From Streptomyces sulphureus DSM 40104 (lineage in GTDB: Bacteria; Actinomycetota; Actinomycetes; Streptomycetales; Streptomycetaceae): a DNA stretch of 64,000 bases. The stretch's first letter is position 1. The number at the start of each line of letters is the position of its first letter. The notes below the pieces were generated by a model. The model made no database searches and was not told the DNA's origin. It saw only the letters and a list, made by a program, of their open reading frames with translations. The stretch lies in NCBI RefSeq assembly GCF_000381025.1, contig NZ_KB905824.1:62001-126000 (forward strand), read 5' to 3'. The translations under genes and the position numbers were made by a program. This document shows, in pieces, positions 1-8,284 of the stretch.

Positions 1-442
1 GGCGCTCCAGCACGCGGCGGGCCGTGCCGGGCTTGAGATGCGTGATGCCGAGGGACTTGTCCGGCTTGACGGTCCCGGCGAAGAGCCGGTTGAGTCGGCG
101 GCCGACGAACGAGGCAGGACCGTCGGGCGAGCCGTCGACGTGCTGGTACCACTGCTGTTCCTGCCACAGCGTCGCGAGGAGCAGCTTGCGCGACGTGCCC
201 GTCTCGCGTGCCGCCCTTGCGACGGCGGCGAGTTGGGAGGGCGTGACGTTGATGGGGTGGAGGTCCTCGTCCCTCTCGCTGAGGCGCAGGGCTATCGCGT
301 GGGGGGTGCCCTCTGCGGGGGCGGCCTCCGGAGTCCGACCGTCGGGTGCCGAAGCCAACTCGTCGGTGAGCGTGGGGGCTTGGTACTGCGGCGCCGGGGG
401 ACGCGAGCGGCTCGGGGCACAGGGCTGTGCGGCGGCGTCCAT
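1..442 (-). CDS. partial hypothetical protein, possibly lysozyme-like fold
   Basis: The N-terminal 147 residues are visible and the gene runs off the left edge. I read ATG at 442 because a GTGAGG-like ribosome site lies just upstream. The first 45 residues are Pro/Ala-rich. A helical part follows with the phrases LLLATLWQEQQWY and SLGITHLKPGTARRVLE. The second phrase resembles the 'S-x-G-x-x-Q/H-x-x-x-x-T-A' stretch seen in lytic-transglycosylase-like or phage-lysozyme-like proteins, but this is a weak inference. No signal peptide is evident. It is transcribed in the same direction as the MFS gene upstream, with a 157-base gap. Confidence 0.5.
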   Translation of the reverse strand, partial: MDAAAQPCAPSRSRPPAPQYQAPTLTDELASAPDGRTPEAAPAEGTPHAIALRLSERDEDLHPINVTPSQLAAVARAARETGTSRKLLLATLWQEQQWYQHVDGSPDGPASFVGRRLNRLFAGTVKPDKSLGITHLKPGTARRVLER

Positions 443-599
443 GTGTGGTGTCCTCACCCGGCCCCTCCTCCGCGAACGATGTACGGCTCTCCCCGGGATG
501 TCCCCTTCGACGAGGGGCTCCACGCGGTGGCGTCGGCTCGTTCTGCGGGGTGGCCAGTGTGGCAGACGCGTGCCGGGGGGCTCCGGGCGGTGGCGCCCG

Positions 600-1793
600 T
601 CATTCCTTCACCGAGTGCGGCCCAACTCTTCTGTCCCGTGTGCGGAGTTCGCCCGCCGCACCGGTCGCGACGAGTAGCAGGGTGAGCCCCACGCCCGCGA
701 GCACGGCGGTCGACGGCGGGGCCGCGCGCTGCGCGACGCCGACCACGGCGGCGCTGGCCGCGTAGCCGACGCCGGTCGCCGCGTACATCACCGAGTACGC
801 CGCCGCATGCGCGCTCGGCGGCAGGGACTCGCGCAGCGACAGGGACCGCGTCAACTGCACGCCGGACTGGAGGAGTCCGGCGCCGAGCAGCGCTCCCGCG
901 ATCCACGGCAGCGACGCAGCCGTCGCGACGACGGTCACACACCCGGTGACGCCGACCAGCAGCACCAGGCCCTGGACACGGAGCGGCCCGGGCCACGCGC
1001 CGCGCAGCCCGTAGAGCGCGGCACCGACCGCCGAGGCGACCGAGAACCCGGCGAGGAGCGGACCCGCCCAGCCCACGCCGAGCGCCCGCTGCTCCAGCAG
1101 TGCGGGCAGGGCGAGTTCGGCGAGGGCGAGCAGCGACATCGACGCGGCCCCGACGACGTAGACCGGCCACGCCCCGACCAGCATCCGCGCCAGCGAGGCG
1201 CCTCCCCGGTCACCCGTCTCCGCGGCCCACCCGGCGGGCAGCGCCCACAGGCCCGCCGTCGCCGCGGCCATCAGCGCCCCGGAGAGCAGGAGCGGCAGGG
1301 ACGGCGCGACCCCGAGCGCGAGCGCCCCCGCGAGAGCGGGCGCCACCGACCAGAGCGTGTAGGTCAGGACGGACTCGACGCTCAGTGCCTTGACGACGAG
1401 ACCTTCCGGAAGCTGTGCGACCACCAGGGCTCGCAGCCCGCCTCCCGCTGCCGCGGGCGCGCCACCCGCGAGCGCGGCGAGCGCTCCCAGGAACACCGGA
1501 TGCGCTCCCGGCAGCACCCCGACCGCCCCGAACGCGCAGGCCCCGACGGCGAGTCCGGCCGCCAACTGCCCACGCGCCCGCTCCGGCCGCAGCCGCGCCC
1601 CGAGCACCGCGGCCCCGACCACCTCCCCGACGACGTAGGCAGCCGCGAGCCCGGCACCGACGGCGTACCCGCCCGGCCGCTCCCGCACGAGGAAGACGAG
1701 CGCGAGCGGCGCCATGGCGACGGGGAGGCGTGCGCAGGCGACGACCAGTGCCCAGGTGGTGAAGAGGCGGGTGGCCAGGTGGCGGTAGTGCAC
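600..1793 (-). CDS. MFS transporter
   Basis: This 397-residue protein has about twelve hydrophobic segments and small-residue-rich helices throughout, the size and pattern of a major facilitator superfamily permease. The first segment (FTTWALVVACARLPVAMAPL) resembles actinobacterial drug or metabolite exporters. The central loop near residues 190-200 is short and polar, as in 12-helix MFS proteins. The substrate cannot be told from the sequence. No tightly linked regulator is present. The neighbours are a DUF397 gene upstream and a partial gene downstream, both on the same strand. Confidence 0.8.
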   Translation of the reverse strand: MHYRHLATRLFTTWALVVACARLPVAMAPLALVFLVRERPGGYAVGAGLAAAYVVGEVVGAAVLGARLRPERARGQLAAGLAVGACAFGAVGVLPGAHPVFLGALAALAGGAPAAAGGGLRALVVAQLPEGLVVKALSVESVLTYTLWSVAPALAGALALGVAPSLPLLLSGALMAAATAGLWALPAGWAAETGDRGGASLARMLVGAWPVYVVGAASMSLLALAELALPALLEQRALGVGWAGPLLAGFSVASAVGAALYGLRGAWPGPLRVQGLVLLVGVTGCVTVVATAASLPWIAGALLGAGLLQSGVQLTRSLSLRESLPPSAHAAAYSVMYAATGVGYAASAAVVGVAQRAAPPSTAVLAGVGLTLLLVATGAAGELRTRDRRVGPHSVKE

Positions 1794-1977
1794 GGCGCAC
1801 TCCGACGGTGTTGTGGGTGGGTCGGGGGCGGTTGCGCCCGGTGGGGAGGTGGTTCCGTCCGGGTGGGGCTCGGCGGGCTCAAGTCATGGCAGGCCGACCA
1901 AGGTTGGGACCGTCTTGGCCGCCTCGCCCGTACGTCCGGTGCTGTGCGGCGGCGTCCCGTCCTCTACGGGGTGCGGG

Positions 1978-2193
1978 TCAGGTGCAGCGGTCGGGGGCCG
2001 CGTGCGTGAGGAACCGGTGCCAGGCGGTGGGTGCGAGAGCGAGCGCGGGGGCGTCTGGGCTCTCGGAGTCGCGTACGTGGACGGTGCGGGGGCAGGCGGC
2101 GACTTCGAGGCAGTTGCCGCCTTCGTCGCCGCTGTAGCGGGACTTGAACCAAGCAAGTCCCGGCCGAACGCGACTGGCCTGTGTGTTTCTCAT
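1978..2193 (-). CDS. DUF397 domain protein
   Basis: The 71-residue product carries the DUF397 signature: WFKSRYSGDEGGNCLEVA, then a core VHVRDSESPDAPALALAPTAW. These small proteins pair with Scr1-type XRE/DUF5753 regulators in Streptomyces and have been likened to toxin-antitoxin partners (established for the family, mechanism unclear). The start is the ATG at 2193, which overlaps the stop of the upstream regulator as ATGA, the usual arrangement. Here that upstream regulator is a pseudogene while this frame is intact. The function is inferred only from the family. Confidence 0.85.
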   Translation of the reverse strand: MRNTQASRVRPGLAWFKSRYSGDEGGNCLEVAACPRTVHVRDSESPDAPALALAPTAWHRFLTHAAPDRCT

Positions 2194-2674
2194 GACTCTC
2201 CTGGCAGACGGTCCAGCAGGCTCCTGCTGTCTTCCGGGCTGAGGGCACGAACGGACCGTCGAGACCGGCATGGGTTCCCCGTCCGAACGGCAGCAACTGC
2301 ACGGTGATACCCGGTTGTTCGGCGCTCACACGCAGACCGTGGAGCTGCTGGAGGTAGGTGCCCCCTTCCTCCGAGGCGGTCTCGGAGTACCGCCTCGGAA
2401 AGGATGGAACTCGCGGGCGGAGGTTCTTTGCGCTGGAAGATCTCCTGACGTTCCGTCCGAGCCGCCGCTCGAGCCCCGGCACGACGCGGTTCTGGAACGA
2501 CCCGATCGCCACGGCCTCCCGCTCCCGATCGATGAACTCCGCCGTCCACACCGGTTACTTGTCCATCTCCGGAAGGTTCTCCGCGGCAACCGCCAACGTC
2601 CCCTTCGTGCCGAGGAGTCCGTCCAACTGCTCCGCGAGGTCCGGCTTGAGCGGCCGCCTCCGGGCCGGACGACG
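2190..2674 (-). pseudogene. decayed XRE/DUF5753 (Scr1-family) regulator
   Basis: Family-typical pieces can be read on the minus strand but not as one frame. First comes AEQLDGLLGTKGTLAVAAEN, then NLPEMDK followed by an in-frame TAA (minus 2557-2555) where relatives continue with Tyr-Pro-Val-Trp. Next is WTAEFIDREREAVAIGSFQ, later GITVQLLPFGRGTHAGLDGP in the same frame, and finally RALSPEDSRSLLDRLPGES in a second frame, ending at 2190. About 60 residues between the last two blocks are missing. The N-terminal helix-turn-helix is gone because the fragment abuts the SpoIIE-type gene. The nonsense codon, internal deletion and frame change together mark a pseudogene. Confidence 0.85.
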
Positions 2675-3895
2675 TCAAGGGCCGGTGTGGTCGCCGATCT
2701 CCCCGGAGCGCCTGCTGGAGCCGGGCCCGAACCAGTCCAGGCAGACGACCGTGGCGTCGTCCAGGAGGTCGCCGCCTGTGGCTTCCCTGAGCGCCCTGGT
2801 CATGAAGCGGACGGCCTCGCGGGGATGCTGGTGGGCGTCGCGTTCGATCACTGCGGGGAGGTCGAAGTCGGCGGTGTTGCGCTCCGTCATGCCGTCGGTG
2901 AAGAGCACCACCCTGTCCCCCGGCTCCAGGCTCACCTCCTGCACCCGGTAGTCGCCGTGCCAGGGGAAGCCGAAGGGCAGGTCGATGTGGGGTTCGATCT
3001 CGCTCACGCGGCCGTTGCGCAGCCGCATCGGCCAGGGGTGCCCCGCGTTGACCAGCAGCGCGCGTCCGCTGGTCAGGTCGATGCGGAGGAGCTGCCCCGT
3101 GACGGTGGCGCCCTGCCCGTGGTCGGCGAGGGCCCGGTGGGCGGCGCGGGCTTGGTCGGCGAGGCTGCCCCGGGCACGCCGCGTCTGGCGGAGCGCACCG
3201 ACGACGAGGGTGGCGAGGAGCGCGGCGGCCTCGTCGTGGCCCATCGCGTCGGTGACGGAGACGTGCAGGGTGTTCCAGTCGAGGCTGTAGTCGAAGGTGT
3301 CGCCTGCGATGCTCCCCGCGGGTTCGAGCCCGCCGGCGACGGTGGCCTGGCCCGCCTCGACGGTGAGCGCGTCGGGCAGGAGGTTCTGCTGGATCTCGGC
3401 GGCGAGGGTGGGGGTGGAGCTTCGTCGGCCCCACTCGAAGAGGTCGGTGAAGCGGCGGTTGGTGGCGACGACGTAGGCGAGCGCGTGCGCGGCCTGCGCG
3501 ATCCGCTCCTCCTCCGAGGGGCTGGGCGGACGCGGCATGACCAGCTCCAGCACGCCGACGGCGTCCCCGCGTGTGGTCACCGGCGTGACCACACGCAAGC
3601 CGCTGCCGTAACCGTCGGCCCGGGGCGCCTCGGTGATGCGCAGTTGCTGCCTGCGCATCACCTCGTCGTAGATCGTGCCGGGGACCTGCACCGGGTTCCG
3701 TTTGCCCGCGCCGTCCGGCGGCAGCGCCGGCACGCGCCACAGCATCTCGCCGCCGAGGTCGGCGATGAGGAAGCACATCTCGGTGGCCTTCACCTGCTCG
3801 GAGAGGACGTCGGCCACCACGACGACCGAGTCGACCGGCGGCGCCTGCTCGACCGCAGCCAGCAGGTCCGCCATCGTCGTGCTCTGCTCCGTCAC
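2675..3895 (-). CDS. GAF-SpoIIE PP2C-family Ser/Thr phosphatase
   Basis: The 406-residue protein has an N-terminal GAF-like sensor region (about residues 20-170) and a C-terminal SpoIIE/PP2C domain (about 190-395). Metal-binding Asp motifs are visible: AGDTFDY, VTDAMGH, LFTDGMTE and LDDATVV. Such proteins dephosphorylate anti-anti-sigma factors in partner-switching stress circuits; no sigma, RsbV or RsbW partner lies in this window. I chose GTG at 3895 because GGAGG sits seven bases upstream. An ATG at 3910 is possible but would overlap that ribosome site. Its 3' end abuts the XRE remnant. Confidence 0.85.
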   Translation of the reverse strand: MTEQSTTMADLLAAVEQAPPVDSVVVVADVLSEQVKATEMCFLIADLGGEMLWRVPALPPDGAGKRNPVQVPGTIYDEVMRRQQLRITEAPRADGYGSGLRVVTPVTTRGDAVGVLELVMPRPPSPSEEERIAQAAHALAYVVATNRRFTDLFEWGRRSSTPTLAAEIQQNLLPDALTVEAGQATVAGGLEPAGSIAGDTFDYSLDWNTLHVSVTDAMGHDEAAALLATLVVGALRQTRRARGSLADQARAAHRALADHGQGATVTGQLLRIDLTSGRALLVNAGHPWPMRLRNGRVSEIEPHIDLPFGFPWHGDYRVQEVSLEPGDRVVLFTDGMTERNTADFDLPAVIERDAHQHPREAVRFMTRALREATGGDLLDDATVVCLDWFGPGSSRRSGEIGDHTGP

Positions 3896-4346
3896 GGGAG
3901 CACCTCCCATCGGCACGCGTCGCACGCCCGCTCCTCCGGGAGGCCCCGGTCCAGGACGCCGACGGCTTCCGCCGCGCCGGTCCGCGGGTCCGGAGCCCGC
4001 CGAGGTGCACACGGCGTCCCCGCGATGCGACGACGACCGACCCGGGGCGTCCTCGCCGGACGGCCGGACTCGCCGTCGGGCCGCGGAGGGCGGGTTTCCG
4101 CTCCCGTCGCGGGTTGCCCTCCCGGTCATGCCGAAACAGGGCACGCCTCGCGTTGCGGGAAAGCGGCCGCGCCGACGTCCGGACCGGCGCGAAGGCGAGC
4201 GCGCTACCAGCCCACCGCGCCGGACTCCACCCGCCGCGCCGGGCCGCTGTTGGACCCGGTGGCCGGGCCGATTTACGGTCGGGCTCGACGGTGCAGAGGG
4301 CGAAGGCCCGACGGCCGCGCTCCCCGCAGACGACCGGAGGCAGACC
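3896..4346. other. divergent intergenic region
   Basis: These 451 bases separate the minus-strand phosphatase gene from the plus-strand DJ-1/PfpI gene. Open frames cross the region, but none has a ribosome site or family resemblance. The only signal I can support is a promoter-like pair for the rightward gene near 4250-4279. Confidence 0.6.
4250..4279 (+). promoter_or_regulatory. candidate promoter of the DJ-1/PfpI gene
   Basis: TTGGAC (4250-4255) and TACGGT (4274-4279) are separated by 18 bases. This matches vegetative -35 and TANNNT -10 elements. Transcription would begin near 4286 and leave a leader of about 60 bases. Confidence 0.45.
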
Positions 4347-5042
4347 ATGGCCAAAATCCTCTTCGTGATGACAGGCGCCGACCACTGGACGCTCCAGGAC
4401 GGCACCCTCCACCCGACCGGCTTCTGGGCGGAGGAGGCCGTCGCGCCGTACGAGGCGTTCAAGGACGCGGGCCACGAGGTCGTCGTCGCCACTCCCGGAG
4501 GGGTCGTGCCGACGGTCGACAAGGGCAGCCTCGCACCCGAGTTCAACGGCGGGGAGGACGGCGCCGCCGCGATGGCCCGTTCCCTGGAGACCTTCGACGA
4601 GCTGCGCGAGCCCGTCGAGTTGGAGGAGGTCGACCTCGACGGGTACGACGCCGTCTTCTACCCCGGCGGCCACGGCCCGATGGAGGACCTCGCCGTCGAC
4701 GAGAACTCCGGCACCCTCCTCGTCGAGGCGCTCGACCGCGGCACCCCCCTCGGCATCGTCTGCCACGCGCCCGCCGCGATGCTCGCCGCCATCCGCGAGG
4801 ACGGCGGCAACGCCTTCGCCGGCTACCGGGTCACCGGCTTCACCAACGCCGAGGAGTCGCAGGTCGGCCTCGCCGACAAGGCGGCCTGGCTGCTCCAGGA
4901 CCGGCTCGTGCAGGCGGGGGTGGACTTCCAGGAGGGCGAGGCGTGGGACCCGCACGTCGTCGTCGACCGGCAGCTCGTCACGGGCCAGAACCCCGCCTCG
5001 GCCGCGCCGCTCGCCGAGGAGCTCCTCAACAAGCTGGCCTGA
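4347..5042 (+). CDS. DJ-1/PfpI (class I glutamine amidotransferase-like) protein
   Basis: The 231-residue product has the DJ-1/PfpI fold motifs. The nucleophile elbow is GIVCHAPAAML (Cys139, His140), preceded by AVFYPGGHGPMEDL. The length and the N-terminal phrase HPTGFWAEE fit the Hsp31/HchA-like subgroup, whose members act as chaperones, deglycases or glyoxalase III; which activity applies here is not visible. ATG at 4347 has CGGAGG seven bases upstream. It is cytosolic, with no signal peptide. It stands alone between a divergent phosphatase gene and a convergent methyltransferase gene. Confidence 0.85.
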   Translation: MAKILFVMTGADHWTLQDGTLHPTGFWAEEAVAPYEAFKDAGHEVVVATPGGVVPTVDKGSLAPEFNGGEDGAAAMARSLETFDELREPVELEEVDLDGYDAVFYPGGHGPMEDLAVDENSGTLLVEALDRGTPLGIVCHAPAAMLAAIREDGGNAFAGYRVTGFTNAEESQVGLADKAAWLLQDRLVQAGVDFQEGEAWDPHVVVDRQLVTGQNPASAAPLAEELLNKLA

Positions 5043-5097
5043 GCGGGCCGTCGGCGCCGGGACCGTGCTCGCCGTCGTGCCGGGTCCGGCGAACTCC

Positions 5098-5823
5098 TCA
5101 TGCGCCGCGCCGTGTTCGGGTCGCCACCACGAGCGCGGCGCGCGGTGTGCCGTCCGGGCGCCTGCCCAGGTCGGGGAGCGGGTGGAGCCGGGGTACCAGG
5201 TCCGCCGCGTGCAGGTCCGCGAGGACATCGCGGAGCGGGAACGTCCGGTAGTACATGACGAAGCGCGGCCGGTGGAGGGCGTTCCGCAGCCGCATCGCGG
5301 TGTCGAACCCGAGCGTCGCCCAGTACGCGGCGGACCCCGGTCGCGGCGGGGCGGCGACAGGGAAGGCGAACCGCCCTCCGTCGCACAGCACTTCGCTCAC
5401 CCGGCGGAAGAGCGCGGGCCGCTCCGACGCAAGGAAGTGCCCGAACGCGCCGAAGCTGACGACGAGTTGGAAGACGGGGCCGAAGGGGAGTGCGAGCGCG
5501 TCGGCCCGCACCCACTCGGCCGGGCCCGCGGCCGACGCCCTGCCGGCTGCGAGCATCCCGGCGCTGCGGTCGAGCCCCACCACGCCTTCGGTGCACAGGC
5601 GTTGGAGCACGCCGACGCCCGCACCCGTGCCGCAGCACAGGTCGAGGCCGCGCGCGTACGGGCCCAGCGGGCGCAGCGCCGCGGCCGTCGCGTCGAGGAC
5701 GCGCTCGGGGGTGCGGAACGGGGTCGCGTCGAACTTCGGCGCGAGCAGGTCGTAGCCGCGCTCGACGGACGAGAGGGCCTGCACGGCGAGTTCGCGCACG
5801 GTGGGGCCGCCGGGGGAGAACAT
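5098..5823 (-). CDS. class I SAM-dependent methyltransferase
   Basis: This 241-residue protein has the Rossmann-type methyltransferase core. Motif I is GLDLCCGTGAGVG, an acidic residue at the end of strand 2 follows (VVGLDRSAGML), and then come ADALALPF and LVVSFGAFGHF. The substrate is unknown. Two ATGs are possible (5835 and 5823). I prefer 5823 because TATGCT, a good -10 element, ends seven bases before it and no ribosome site is visible, so the mRNA may be leaderless. It converges on the DJ-1/PfpI gene and is divergent from the DUF4190 gene. Confidence 0.8.
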   Translation of the reverse strand: MFSPGGPTVRELAVQALSSVERGYDLLAPKFDATPFRTPERVLDATAAALRPLGPYARGLDLCCGTGAGVGVLQRLCTEGVVGLDRSAGMLAAGRASAAGPAEWVRADALALPFGPVFQLVVSFGAFGHFLASERPALFRRVSEVLCDGGRFAFPVAAPPRPGSAAYWATLGFDTAMRLRNALHRPRFVMYYRTFPLRDVLADLHAADLVPRLHPLPDLGRRPDGTPRAALVVATRTRRGA

Positions 5824-5922
5824 CGCCGCCAGCATAAGCCCGGCCGTCTCGGCTACGGCCGCGCGAAGGCCCGCGCGGCAGGACTAGCATGGCCGCCCCG
5901 ACGGCAGCGACGAGAGGGAGAC

Positions 5923-6405
5923 ATGGCGGACCAAGGCGGCATACCCGGCGGTGCGGGGAAGGGTGAGGACGCCGGCGCGCAACCCTGGCCCGCACCGCAG
6001 GACGCGCTCCCGGGACCGTCGCCGTACGCCCCGTATCCGCGGATGGGCCCGTATGCGCAGGAGGGCCCGTATGCGCAGGCCGCTCCGTACCCGCAGGCCG
6101 CGCCGTCGCCGTACGGGCCGCAGTACGCCGCCAACCAGCCGCCGTACGCCCCCGGTTACGGCTGGGGCCCACCGCTGCCGAACGGGCAGGCCGTCGCGGC
6201 GATGGTCCTCGGCATTCTCGGGCTCTTCACCGTGCCGCTGGTGCTCTCGGTGATCGCGGTCTGCCTCGGCACCGTCGCGAGGACGAAGGCGGACAGGGGC
6301 GTCGCGGCCGGGCGCAGCATGGCGGTCACCGGGTTGGTGACGGGATGGGTCGGGCTCATCGGCTTCGCGCTGGTGCTGCTGCTCGTCGCCGTCGTGGTGG
6401 GCTGA
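5923..6405 (+). CDS. DUF4190 membrane protein with Pro/Tyr-rich N-terminus
   Basis: The 160-residue protein has a disordered N-terminal half built of PYAQ- and PYPQ-like units (residues about 35-85). A C-terminal DUF4190 region follows with two hydrophobic helices. The first is AVAAMVLGILGLFTVPLVLS, and the second follows a GRSMAVTGLVTGWVG stretch. The family is common and uncharacterised in actinobacteria. The Pro/Tyr tail is probably cytoplasmic. ATG at 5923 is preceded by GAGGGAG. Its stop lies five bases from the convergent stop of the next gene. Confidence 0.8.
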   Translation: MADQGGIPGGAGKGEDAGAQPWPAPQDALPGPSPYAPYPRMGPYAQEGPYAQAAPYPQAAPSPYGPQYAANQPPYAPGYGWGPPLPNGQAVAAMVLGILGLFTVPLVLSVIAVCLGTVARTKADRGVAAGRSMAVTGLVTGWVGLIGFALVLLLVAVVVG

Positions 6406-6410
6406 GCGGC

Positions 6411-6635
6411 TTACTCCTCGTCGGGCATGGGCGCCGGTTCGGCCTCCTTCATGCGACGGTCCGTCCAGTACCCGTCGCCCTGGTCGTGCTGCACCTCGGA
6501 GGTGGAGGTGCTCTCGGCGGGCCCGGAGGGCTCCGGTGAGGGTTCGGCCGTGTCCTGGCGGAGCGCGACGACGGCGGTCACGGCGGCGACGACACCGGCG
6601 ACGAGAACGAGCTTGCGGATGCCGGAGCGCTTCAC
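6411..6635 (-). CDS. small membrane-anchored or secreted protein with YWT-x2-RM motif
   Basis: The 74-residue product has a basic start (MKRSGIRK), one hydrophobic segment of about 17 residues, then a Ser/Pro-rich linker. It ends with GYWTDRRMKEAEPAPMPDEE. The GTG start at 6635 has GGGAGG eight bases upstream. The YWT-x2-RM-x2-A phrase is nearly the same as EYWTPERMRNAQ in the propeptide region of the protease encoded just upstream. It may be a stand-alone copy of a propeptide-like segment, for example an inhibitor, chaperone or anchor for the protease. That role is inference. Confidence 0.7.
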   Translation of the reverse strand: MKRSGIRKLVLVAGVVAAVTAVVALRQDTAEPSPEPSGPAESTSTSEVQHDQGDGYWTDRRMKEAEPAPMPDEE

Positions 6636-6677
6636 GGCGACCTCCCTGGCGGTTGCGGAGCCGTACGCGTACGGCGC

Positions 6678-6713
6678 TCACCCCGCCACGCTAGTGGCTG
6701 CGCGGCGGGGTGA
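6678..6713 (-). terminator. inverted repeat downstream of the protease gene
   Basis: TCACCCCGCC (6678-6687) pairs perfectly with GGCGGGGTGA (6704-6713) around a 16-base loop. It lies between the protease stop and the small companion gene on the minus strand. No T-run follows, which is common for streptomycete terminators. Confidence 0.5.
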
Positions 6714-6736
6714 ACACCGGGGCGTGCGGGGCGGGT

Positions 6737-7711
6737 TCAGGTGACGGGGCCCTGTTCGTCGAACATCGCCTTGACGCTGTCGCCGAAGTAGGAGCTTCTG
6801 TTCACTCCGTTGCTGTCGACGGTGGACATGACGCCGTTGGTGTTGCCCAGCCCGGAGGACTCGTCGAACTCACGCATCCACGGACCTCCGCTGGAGCCGC
6901 CGCCGAAGTCGCAGCCGAGTGCGAGCTTGCCGTCGGAGTCGGAGGTGGTGCCCGTGCAGTACCACTGGAGTTCGCCGTTGTCGCGGTTGCCCGGGTAGCC
7001 GTTGATCGTGATGTCCTGCTCCCGCGAGTAGTTCCAGCTCAGCCCGTTGCCGCCGGTGCGGTTGACGAGCTTGTCGTCGTCCTGCGGCCAGGTGGTCACC
7101 ATGGCGACGTCCCAGTTGAGGTCGCCGTTGTCGATCCAGCCGTTGAAGGTGCGGAGCTGCTTGGCGGCGAAGGTGCCGTAGGGCCGGTCGCCGTTGCGGT
7201 ACTCGGGCGCGTACGCCCAGTTCTCCATCCAGTCGCCGCCGTTGCCCTCGTGGGCGCAGTGGCCCGCGGTGATCGCCATCTGCTTCGAGTCGCTGTTGAG
7301 GGCGCTCGCCGAGCAGACGTAGTCCTTGCCGTCGCTCGGCTTGGTGAAGAAGACCTTGCCGGCGACCGGGGTCTCGTCGATCTTCGTGCGCACGTCACCC
7401 GAGGGGGCCGCCGCCGGTGTGTCCCCCGGGGTGCCCGTCGGCTGCTCGGCGGTGCCGGAGGAACGCTTCGCGCCGGCGTCCTCCGCGGTCAACGGCTGGG
7501 CGTTGCGCATGCGTTCAGGCGTCCAGTACTCCTCCACCTCCTTCGCGCTGCTGAGCGTGTCGACTCGGGCGCCGTCCGCCGTGCGGGCGGGCGATGCGGT
7601 CGTCGAACCGTCCGGCGAGGGCGCCTGTTGGGCCGAGGCGGGTGCGACCGCGGCCAGTGAGAGGAGGGCGGCGGCGGGCAGAGAGAGTAAGACGTGCCGA
7701 AAGAGGCGCAC
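6737..7711 (-). CDS. secreted trypsin-like/V8-like serine protease
   Basis: The 324-residue preproprotein has a signal peptide (MRLFRHVLLSLPAAALLSLA, ending near APASA). A propeptide-like stretch follows with EYWTPERMRNAQ (61-72) and a Ser/Pro/Thr linker. The catalytic domain spans about 115-324. The triad is visible as His151 (TAGHC), Asp201 (NWDVAMV) and Ser274 (GGGSSGGPW). Cys133/Cys152 and Cys252/Cys267 could form disulfides. Relatives are glutamyl endopeptidase-like S1 proteases. The GTG start at 7711 has GGAAGG upstream. No immunity or inhibitor gene is recognised, unless the small YWT protein next to it serves that role. Confidence 0.9.
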   Translation of the reverse strand: MRLFRHVLLSLPAAALLSLAAVAPASAQQAPSPDGSTTASPARTADGARVDTLSSAKEVEEYWTPERMRNAQPLTAEDAGAKRSSGTAEQPTGTPGDTPAAAPSGDVRTKIDETPVAGKVFFTKPSDGKDYVCSASALNSDSKQMAITAGHCAHEGNGGDWMENWAYAPEYRNGDRPYGTFAAKQLRTFNGWIDNGDLNWDVAMVTTWPQDDDKLVNRTGGNGLSWNYSREQDITINGYPGNRDNGELQWYCTGTTSDSDGKLALGCDFGGGSSGGPWMREFDESSGLGNTNGVMSTVDSNGVNRSSYFGDSVKAMFDEQGPVT

Positions 7712-8284
7712 TTGTGTTCACCTTCCGAAGTTCCGGACACTCTGGGCGCACGACACCGTAGGGTGACGGAGCGGCCCGCGGAAGACCGCCTGCCCCCGGG
7801 TGGTGAACGCCGCCTCGCTGCCTCGCAGTTGGGGGCGGGTGCAGGGTCTCCGATGAGACGCAGGGCACATGCAAGGAGTCGCCTCGCCGCACCTGGGGAG
7901 CTGCCTCTCCATCTTCGGACCCGCCTGGTTCACGGACCCTGAAAGGTTGCTCCCTCTGATCTGCCTCTGGCACGAGGCCGCACCCCTCGCCGTCGTCCCC
8001 TCCCCGACCTCGCCTGGGAGATCCCGCTCATCGGCGACTCGCCCACGCTCTCCGACGGGCTGGAGGCGACGTACATGTTCCGGATGTTCGTCTTCGTCCG
8101 GCCGCTGATCCTCCTCGCCGTCCTCGCCTTCGGCTGGATCGAGAACCTCGCTGCGCGCCGCCGCCCCCGCCTCCTTCCGACCCGCTCCCGAGGGACCGCG
8201 CGGCGCGCGGGCGGGCGCGTGCGCTGCGGCCTTCGTGTCGCGTACGGTTGACGGCTGCCTCAGCCAGCAGAAAGGGGCCGGCGC
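7712..8284. other. intergenic region with decayed coding sequence
   Basis: These 573 bases separate the divergent protease and helicase genes. The first 230 bases show nothing recognisable. The rest includes an open plus-strand stretch that looks like the tail of a lost membrane-protein gene (see the remnant at 7943-8251). Confidence 0.5.
7943..8251 (+). pseudogene. possible 3' remnant of a membrane-protein gene
   Basis: One frame is open from a stop at 7940 to TGA at 8249-8251. From about 8006 it reads DLAWEIPLIGDSPTLSDG, then a hydrophobic run FVRPLILLAVLAFGWIENLA, then Arg-rich sequence. Codon third positions across 8006-8160 are almost all G or C, as in real genes here. There is no ribosome site and no credible start before the internal ATG at 8066. 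I do not recognise the family. It could also be a chance open frame. Confidence 0.35.

Noticed and set aside
2190..5228. Very long minus-strand open frame of about 1000 codons
   Set aside because: It crosses the phosphatase gene, the DJ-1/PfpI gene and their promoters in the wrong frame and is Arg-rich. It is open only because of GC bias. Its last 20 codons are the true tail of the XRE remnant.
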